Assembly: GCA_038230415.1 (NCBI GenBank)
Contig: JBBRNH010000003.1
Location: forward strand, 62,001 to 126,000
DNA: 64,000 nucleotides
Source: JBBRNH01 sp038230415
Lineage (GTDB): Bacteria > Bacteroidota > Bacteroidia > Cytophagales > Spirosomataceae
Reading direction: 5' to 3'
The position numbers and the translations under genes are program-made. Positions within the stretch are counted from its first letter, which is position 1; each line of letters starts with the position of its first letter. The notes below the pieces were generated by a model that saw nothing but the letters and a program-made list of their open reading frames with translations, was not told the origin of the DNA and searched no databases. Below, piece by piece: positions 59,259-64,000 of the stretch.

Positions 59259-59564
59259 ATGCCAACCGAAACCCTGATTTCTGCCCGCGACTTCTGCGCT
59301 CATTACCAACTTGACCTCAGCTTTGTCATCATCCTCGAAGAGCAGGGTGTATTGGAAATGATTCATATCGGTTTGGTGCAATACCTGCATCCTGACCAAC
59401 TAAGGCCGCTCGAACGGCTCGTCCGGCTACACCGCGAGTTAGCTGTTCACGTTGAGGATTTAGACATCGTGGCTCACCTGCTCGAACGTATAGAGCAGAC
59501 GCAGGAGCAGGTGCTTGACCTGCAAAACCGGCTGGCGTTTTACGAACCGAACGCCCGGTCATAG
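59259..59564 (+). CDS. cbpM: CbpM-like chaperone modulator
   Basis: This 101-residue protein has the typical CbpM features: an N-terminal ISARDFCAHYQLDLSFV helix, then EEQGVLEM, YLHPDQLRPLERLVRLHRELAVH and a final helix QTQEQVLDLQNRLAFYE. CbpM binds the J domain of CbpA and blocks Hsp70 stimulation. It lies right after cbpA with a short spacer and ends the plus-strand block. Confidence 0.85.
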   Translation: MPTETLISARDFCAHYQLDLSFVIILEEQGVLEMIHIGLVQYLHPDQLRPLERLVRLHRELAVHVEDLDIVAHLLERIEQTQEQVLDLQNRLAFYEPNARS

Positions 59565-59595
59565 CTGGTTCGATTTCACTACAAAAGCCTTAAAA

Positions 59596-60369
59596 TCAAG
59601 CGTATCTGTACCGGGCCAACGTTTGTGCCCCCCACAGAAAAATGACGACTGCAACCGTCAGTATCAGTAAAATACAAAACACAAGCGGATCATAATGCCC
59701 GTTATTGCCAGGAATCAGATAGGGGCTGATATTTATCATGGTATGAAAAAGAACCATTGCAAATACGCTTTTACCCGTGTTATTGAACAGCCATACCATA
59801 ATAATCCGCAAAAAAGCGGTGCTGGCCGATTGCCAAACTATCCAGACCGGGGTTTGGTGCGTCTGACTCCAGGGTATAATATGCCAGACTGCCCAGATAA
59901 CTCCCAGAATCACACTTGCCTTTAACGCCCCATGCCTGTTTTGTAATGGATTAACAGCGTAGCCACTCCAGCCAATTTCTTCACCAATGGCACCAATAAA
60001 ATAGACACCAAAAAAGATAAGTATAGATAAGACAGAAGTTTGGGATTCAGGAATAAGTAGGCCTGTCAATTTTGTGAAAAAATAAGAAAGTATAGTAATT
60101 ATGGGCATCAGGAAAATGATCGGAATATACCACCGTTTATCCTTGATTTTTTTGAAGTCGACCGATAGTTTTAATAATTCCCTGACCCCCTGAATTTTCC
60201 GTTCTTTATAAACAAGAATGACTGTCGCTATCATTGGGCAAAACGTCATCAGCGCACTTATGGGGAGTTTTATCGGGAAAATCTTGGTAAAATCCGGGGC
60301 AAAGGCTCCTAATATCCAGAATGGAATGGAAAGCGCAAGAACTAATAAAAAGAAAGTAAGCGATTTCAT
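59596..60369 (-). CDS. CPBP family intramembrane metalloprotease, copy 1
   Basis: This 257-residue protein with about eight membrane segments has the CPBP motifs GAIGEEIGWSGYAVNPL (EExxxxxxx), VIWAVWHIIPW (FxxxH equivalent) and FHTMINI (late His). Such proteases are often linked to immunity or envelope stress. It is 13 bp downstream of a tandem paralogue. Its DNA is AT-richer than the region before it, suggesting separate ancestry. Confidence 0.85.
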   Translation of the reverse strand: MKSLTFFLLVLALSIPFWILGAFAPDFTKIFPIKLPISALMTFCPMIATVILVYKERKIQGVRELLKLSVDFKKIKDKRWYIPIIFLMPIITILSYFFTKLTGLLIPESQTSVLSILIFFGVYFIGAIGEEIGWSGYAVNPLQNRHGALKASVILGVIWAVWHIIPWSQTHQTPVWIVWQSASTAFLRIIMVWLFNNTGKSVFAMVLFHTMINISPYLIPGNNGHYDPLVFCILLILTVAVVIFLWGAQTLARYRYA

Positions 60370-60382
60370 AATTACCTGAAAA

Positions 60383-61168
60383 TCAAGGATATTTATATTG
60401 AGCTAATGTCTTTGGTCCCCACAGAAAAACGACGATGACCGCCGTAATTGCCAGCACAGAATAGTGAATAGCCGGATAGTTAACCAATGGATTGTGGTGT
60501 TCATCGGCGGGAAATAAGGGCCGCCCCACGTTCAGAACCGTATGGAACAGAATGCAGGCAAATACACTTTTTTGGGTGTTGTTATAAATCCAGACAATCA
60601 GCATCCGCACCCCCACCGTGCCGAGCGTTGCCCAGGCTATCCAGGTCAGATTATGGCCCTGTTGGATTATAGACGGGTAATGCCAGACCGCCCAGGGCAT
60701 GCCCATCAGAATGCTGGCCGACAACGCCCCGAATCGTTCCTGCATCGGGTCAATAGCATATCCCATATAACCCGTTTCTTCTACTACCGCGCCAATAAAA
60801 AAAATCGCCAGAAAAACAAGAATAGAACCGAATGGAATAACCCACTTCCCCGGAAGCGGTAATCCCGTGAGATAAATTATTACGTAAATCAGAAAATACA
60901 GCAGAACCGGCAAAAAAATGATTGGTACATACCATATCTTCTGGTTGATTCTGGAGAAGTCAACGATTCGCCCGAATAACTTTTTGATACCTGCCCGGCC
61001 ATGTTCTTTATAAACAAGAATACTGGCAGCAACCAACGGCGCAAATGCCGCGAACATATCCGTTATCGGAATATTTAACGGCAACCCCTTAACGTCGATC
61101 ATGGTTTCAATAATCCAGAACGGAATGGAAAGCCCGTAAACTAACAGAAAGAATGTTAATGATTTCAT
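60383..61168 (-). CDS. CPBP family intramembrane metalloprotease, copy 2
   Basis: The 261-residue paralogue of the preceding gene has the same topology: GAVVEETGYMGYAIDPM, MPWAVWHYPSI and FHTVLNVGRP. The N-terminus (MKSLTFFLLVYGLSIPFWI) matches that of copy 1, which shows recent duplication. The regulon promoter at 61216-61281 is upstream, so the pair belongs to the regulon although its base composition is lower in GC. Confidence 0.86.
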   Translation of the reverse strand: MKSLTFFLLVYGLSIPFWIIETMIDVKGLPLNIPITDMFAAFAPLVAASILVYKEHGRAGIKKLFGRIVDFSRINQKIWYVPIIFLPVLLYFLIYVIIYLTGLPLPGKWVIPFGSILVFLAIFFIGAVVEETGYMGYAIDPMQERFGALSASILMGMPWAVWHYPSIIQQGHNLTWIAWATLGTVGVRMLIVWIYNNTQKSVFACILFHTVLNVGRPLFPADEHHNPLVNYPAIHYSVLAITAVIVVFLWGPKTLAQYKYP

Positions 61169-61215
61169 CAGTCGTTCGTCTCAAGTCCGGGCGTTTGATT
61201 ACCTGTATCTCCGTA

Positions 61216-61281
61216 CAAAACAAACACGTTAAAATCAGACATCAACTGACCAAAGTCATATCCTTACCTGATCTGTATCAT
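61216..61281 (-). promoter_or_regulatory. Regulon promoter of the CPBP pair
   Basis: Minus-strand -7 box TTGTTTTG at 61216-61223; full boxes CTGA-N6-TCAT at 61246-61259 and 61268-61281. Spacing is 29.5 and 22 bp. Confidence 0.8.
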
Positions 61282-61582
61282 GGGTGAATCAACAGATAAC
61301 CGGTAGTTTTGACGTATGAAAACAGCAAGAAAAGTAAATAGGTGTCTGGATGGATTATTCGAGTGCTACAGTGGTGTAGTTTGCCCGCGATACCTTTGAA
61401 TCAAGAGCTATTGAATCGGAATTCACCCATCAGGAAAAGGAGGATTGGCTGGGTAGGAGTGAAAAACTGATCCACAACGATGCCATTGTGATTTGTACTG
61501 TTCTTAGTCATTTCTCACGCAAGAAACGGTTAGTCCAATAGCGCATACCGTATATGCTCAATTAGTAAAAAGAAGGTGTCCT
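61282..61582. other. Gap with possible gene remnant
   Basis: About 300 bp with no intact gene. A plus-strand stretch near 61395-61540 reads ESEFTHQEKEDWLGRSEKL in one frame and looks like a coding remnant; its family is unknown. A TACCTTTG -7-like box lies at 61391-61398. Confidence 0.4.
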
Positions 61583-62557
61583 ATGAAAGCAATTGAATGT
61601 ACACAATACGGAAGCTCGGAGGTGCTTCACTTCAACGAAGTCGCCAAACCTTCGCCAAAGGCCGATGAGGTCTTAATCAGGAATTACGCAACCACCGTAA
61701 CAGCCGCCGATACCATGATGCTAACGGGCAAACCCCTGATTGGTCGGCTTTACTTGGGGTTGACGAAGCCAAAAAGAGCCATCCCCGGATTCGATTTTGC
61801 GGGTGAAATCGTAGCCGTTGGACCCGACGTAACCTCGTTCAACGTTGGCGACAAGGTTTTTGGCGGAACCACGCCACTCGGCGGTTCTGCCGAATACGTC
61901 TGTGTGAACATGAACGACGTATTGACGACCGTACCCGAAACTATGTCCTACGAAGAAGCCGCACCCGTTACTGGCACCGGCATTACCGCCATGAATTTCT
62001 TAAGAGGCCTGGCACATATAAAGAAAAATGACAAGGTGCTTATCAACGGTGCATCGGGCGGTGTAGGCACGTATGCCGTACAAATAGCCACGCATTTTGG
62101 TGCGGACGTTACGGGTGTTTGCAGCACGGACAATATGGCGATGGTAAAGTCGCTTGGAGCGAATAGCGTGGTTGACTACACAAAAGAAGATTTTACCCAA
62201 AACGGCTTGCAGTATGACATTATTTTCGATACGGTCGGCAAAAGCTCGTTTTCTGCCTGTAAAAAATCACTAACCGACAACGGCGTTTATCTGACAACTG
62301 TTATTGGTTCCGGCCTTTTAGATGTGATCTGGACTTTATTATTTGGCTCTAAAAAGGCGAAGTTTTCAGCGACAGGAATGCTGCCGGTTAAGGAGCGTCT
62401 ACGCTATTTGACAGAGCTTAAAGAATTACTGAGATCAGAAAAAGTAAAAACGATTATTGATAAACAATTTCCTTTATCTCAAATGGCACAGGCATACGAC
62501 TATGTCGAAAAAGGACACAAAAAAGGTAATGTTATTATTAACATCAATCAAGAATAA
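61583..62557 (+). CDS. NAD(P)-dependent MDR-family oxidoreductase
   Basis: This 324-residue zinc-independent medium-chain reductase resembles quinone oxidoreductases: MKAIECTQYGSSEVLHF, PGFDFAGEIVAVG, GTGITAMNFLRGL, and the nucleotide motif LINGASGGVGTYAVQIATHFG. It probably reduces a quinone or enone using NADPH. It begins a two-gene plus-strand operon with the ketopantoate-reductase-like gene (12 bp gap). Codon use is more AT-rich than in region 2, suggesting acquisition. Confidence 0.88.
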   Translation: MKAIECTQYGSSEVLHFNEVAKPSPKADEVLIRNYATTVTAADTMMLTGKPLIGRLYLGLTKPKRAIPGFDFAGEIVAVGPDVTSFNVGDKVFGGTTPLGGSAEYVCVNMNDVLTTVPETMSYEEAAPVTGTGITAMNFLRGLAHIKKNDKVLINGASGGVGTYAVQIATHFGADVTGVCSTDNMAMVKSLGANSVVDYTKEDFTQNGLQYDIIFDTVGKSSFSACKKSLTDNGVYLTTVIGSGLLDVIWTLLFGSKKAKFSATGMLPVKERLRYLTELKELLRSEKVKTIIDKQFPLSQMAQAYDYVEKGHKKGNVIININQE

Positions 62558-62569
62558 AAATGACTGAAT

Positions 62570-63508
62570 ATGAAAATTCTTGTATATGGTGCAGGCATTA
62601 TTGGCAGTATTTATGCCTCCCGATTGTTTGAAGCAAATGGCGATGTAACGCTATTGGCACGGGGACAACGGTATGCCGATTTAAAACAAAATGGTATTAA
62701 TTTAAACGATGTTTCAATAGGAAAACAAACGACTTATAAGGTGCCTCTAACCCAGCAATTAGAACCTACTGATTTTTATGACTTAATAATCATTGCTGTT
62801 AGATTGGGTCAATTGGACTCCGTCATTCAAATAATCAAACAAAACAAGGTGTCTTCCTTGATTATGCTCCTGCTTAACAACCCTGATAGTGTGGCGCGTT
62901 TAGCCAATGAACTACCTAAAAAGTATATTTTCTTAGGATTTCCAGGCGTAGGTGGTACATATCACGGTAATCGAATAGACTATATTCAATTAAAACAACA
63001 AAAAACAACTATTGGGGAAATAAACGGGAAAATCACTAATTTCATTCAGAAGATGAAAACTCTGTTTGAAAAGGCAGGATTTGAAACCGCCGTCAGTACA
63101 ACTATGCAGGCATGGCTAAAAACCCATGCCGTTTTTGTTGCTTGTGTATCGGCAGCTATTATTGGCGAAAATGGCGACAGCATTCAATTGGGTAAAAACA
63201 AAAAGAGTATTCAAATCATGGTTAAGAGTATAAGAGAAGGATTTTTGGCTTGTACCCAATTAGGCATGCCTATTGCTCCAACCAATTTGAAAATCATTTT
63301 CGCGATAATGCCACAATGGTTTTCGGTTTTTTATTGGCAACACGCCATGCAAGGTAAAGTCGGGACATTGGCTATGGCTCCCCACGCCAATGTCGCAAAA
63401 GAAGAAATGCAACTTCTGGCAAAAAAGGTATTGACGCTGGTTCACTCTTCTTCGATTCCCACACCTACGTTAAATAAACTCCTTTCAACATTCGTAAATT
63501 CGAAATAG
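62570..63508 (+). CDS. Ketopantoate reductase family (ApbA/PanE-like) protein
   Basis: This 312-residue protein has an N-terminal NADP-binding Rossmann motif (MKILVYGAGIIGSIYASRL, GAGxxG) and a helical C-terminal domain typical of ApbA/PanE. The catalytic Lys of 2-dehydropantoate reductase would fall near MQAWLKTHAVF. This diverged group may act on another 2-oxoacid. The gene is the most AT-rich in the window. It follows the MDR-type gene and probably shares its transcript. Confidence 0.82.
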   Translation: MKILVYGAGIIGSIYASRLFEANGDVTLLARGQRYADLKQNGINLNDVSIGKQTTYKVPLTQQLEPTDFYDLIIIAVRLGQLDSVIQIIKQNKVSSLIMLLLNNPDSVARLANELPKKYIFLGFPGVGGTYHGNRIDYIQLKQQKTTIGEINGKITNFIQKMKTLFEKAGFETAVSTTMQAWLKTHAVFVACVSAAIIGENGDSIQLGKNKKSIQIMVKSIREGFLACTQLGMPIAPTNLKIIFAIMPQWFSVFYWQHAMQGKVGTLAMAPHANVAKEEMQLLAKKVLTLVHSSSIPTPTLNKLLSTFVNSK

Positions 63509-63654
63509 AAGATGACCTAAAATATTGAGCGGGATAAATCTACTCTGGTTTTCAGTTACAAGTATCACCCTTATGTCAACAACCCACATGACACATGGCG
63601 TTGATGTATTGGCATGGGTTTTCAGCGTTCCTTTTTGATTTACCTGAGCATTTT
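63509..63654. other. Intergenic region between convergent genes
   Basis: This 146-bp gap between the ketopantoate-reductase-like gene and the end of the ATPase gene shows no clear gene or terminator. Confidence 0.5.
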
Positions 63655-64000
63655 TCAGCGGCTTTTTTTGTCCGCGTCATTCACCTTGTACCCCTCGATC
63701 CAGCCTACGCCGACCAACGCGGCCAGCGCAGACCAACCCAACGCCGATGCCGACACGGGCGCGAAACGGAACAACTGCCGTATGTCCGGCACAAATAACG
63801 TAGCTAGCAGCAGCCCGAACGTCAGGCCCAGCATCAGCGAGAAGACCGGGTTCGGCACCCGTAGCGTTTGAAACACCGACTGCGTGAACGACCGATTCAC
63901 CAGCGCGAGCAGGATATTGCTGATTACCAGCGTGGTAAAGGTCAGCGTGCGGACTATATCGACCGATTCGCCCCGCTGCATGGTCACGTAATACACGCCC
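63655..64000 (-). CDS. P-type cation ATPase, C-terminal fragment at window edge
   Basis: The visible C-terminal 115 residues contain the cation-ATPase C-terminal domain: TLTFTTLVISNILLALVNRS and two to three membrane segments, ending NDADKKSR. The phosphorylation and nucleotide-binding parts lie past position 64000. The last visible helices resemble those of SERCA-like pumps; which ion is moved cannot be told. Confidence 0.75.
   Translation of the reverse strand, partial: GVYYVTMQRGESVDIVRTLTFTTLVISNILLALVNRSFTQSVFQTLRVPNPVFSLMLGLTFGLLLATLFVPDIRQLFRFAPVSASALGWSALAALVGVGWIEGYKVNDADKKSR

Overview
The window looks like a chromosome segment from a Spirosoma-like member of the Cytophagales (Bacteroidetes). 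The evidence is a fused lpxC-fabZ gene, a TonB-dependent receptor with a carboxypeptidase-like N-terminal domain, DUF5686 and Rpn-type proteins, the near absence of Shine-Dalgarno sequences, and promoters with the Bacteroidetes -7 box TAnnTTTG. Base composition is moderately GC-rich for most of the window and becomes clearly AT-richer after about 59.6 kb.

Region 1 (1-28 kb) is mostly housekeeping and envelope genes: an SMP-30-like gene with two lesions, an esterase, a GMC oxidoreductase, comM, a TonB receptor, M28, S9 and M23 peptidases, pyrR, pth, and a lipid A operon (HD protein, lpxD, lpxC-fabZ, lpxA). Two small units interrupt it. Each carries one PD-(D/E)XK nuclease-like gene from the same family, and each is bounded by a duplicated copy of the 3' end of the neighbouring gene (an M28 peptidase gene in one case, a tRNA gene in the other). 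The tRNA(CAU) gene at 26.8 kb is split by a group I intron of about 295 nt at the anticodon.

Region 2 (28.8-61.3 kb) is an accessory or stress island. It encodes a CcoI-like copper ATPase, a soluble PAS histidine kinase followed by a REC-cNMP-CRP response regulator, a thioredoxin-fold protein, D-lactate dehydrogenase, a RibD-like reductase, two tandem-USP proteins, a zinc alcohol dehydrogenase, a Ca2+-type P-ATPase, an Acg-like nitroreductase, two GerW-like proteins, CbpA/CbpM, a pirin, an esterase, and remnants of a phosphoketolase and a bestrophin. The main observation is that at least 13 promoters here share one architecture. A CTGA-N6-TCAG palindrome (CRP/FNR-type TGA-N6-TCA core) is centred exactly 29.5 bp upstream of the first base of a -7 box. 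A second box, full or half, lies exactly 22 bp further upstream. This defines a local regulon whose likely regulator is the REC-CRP protein encoded in the island. Its gene content resembles the hypoxia/dormancy regulons of other phyla (DosR of mycobacteria, Anr of pseudomonads).

Region 3 (59.6-64 kb) is AT-richer: two tandem CPBP membrane proteases (the promoter of the first gene still carries the paired boxes), an MDR-family oxidoreductase, a ketopantoate-reductase-like gene, and the 3' end of another P-type cation ATPase.

All coordinates and spacings were read by eye; no database search was run.
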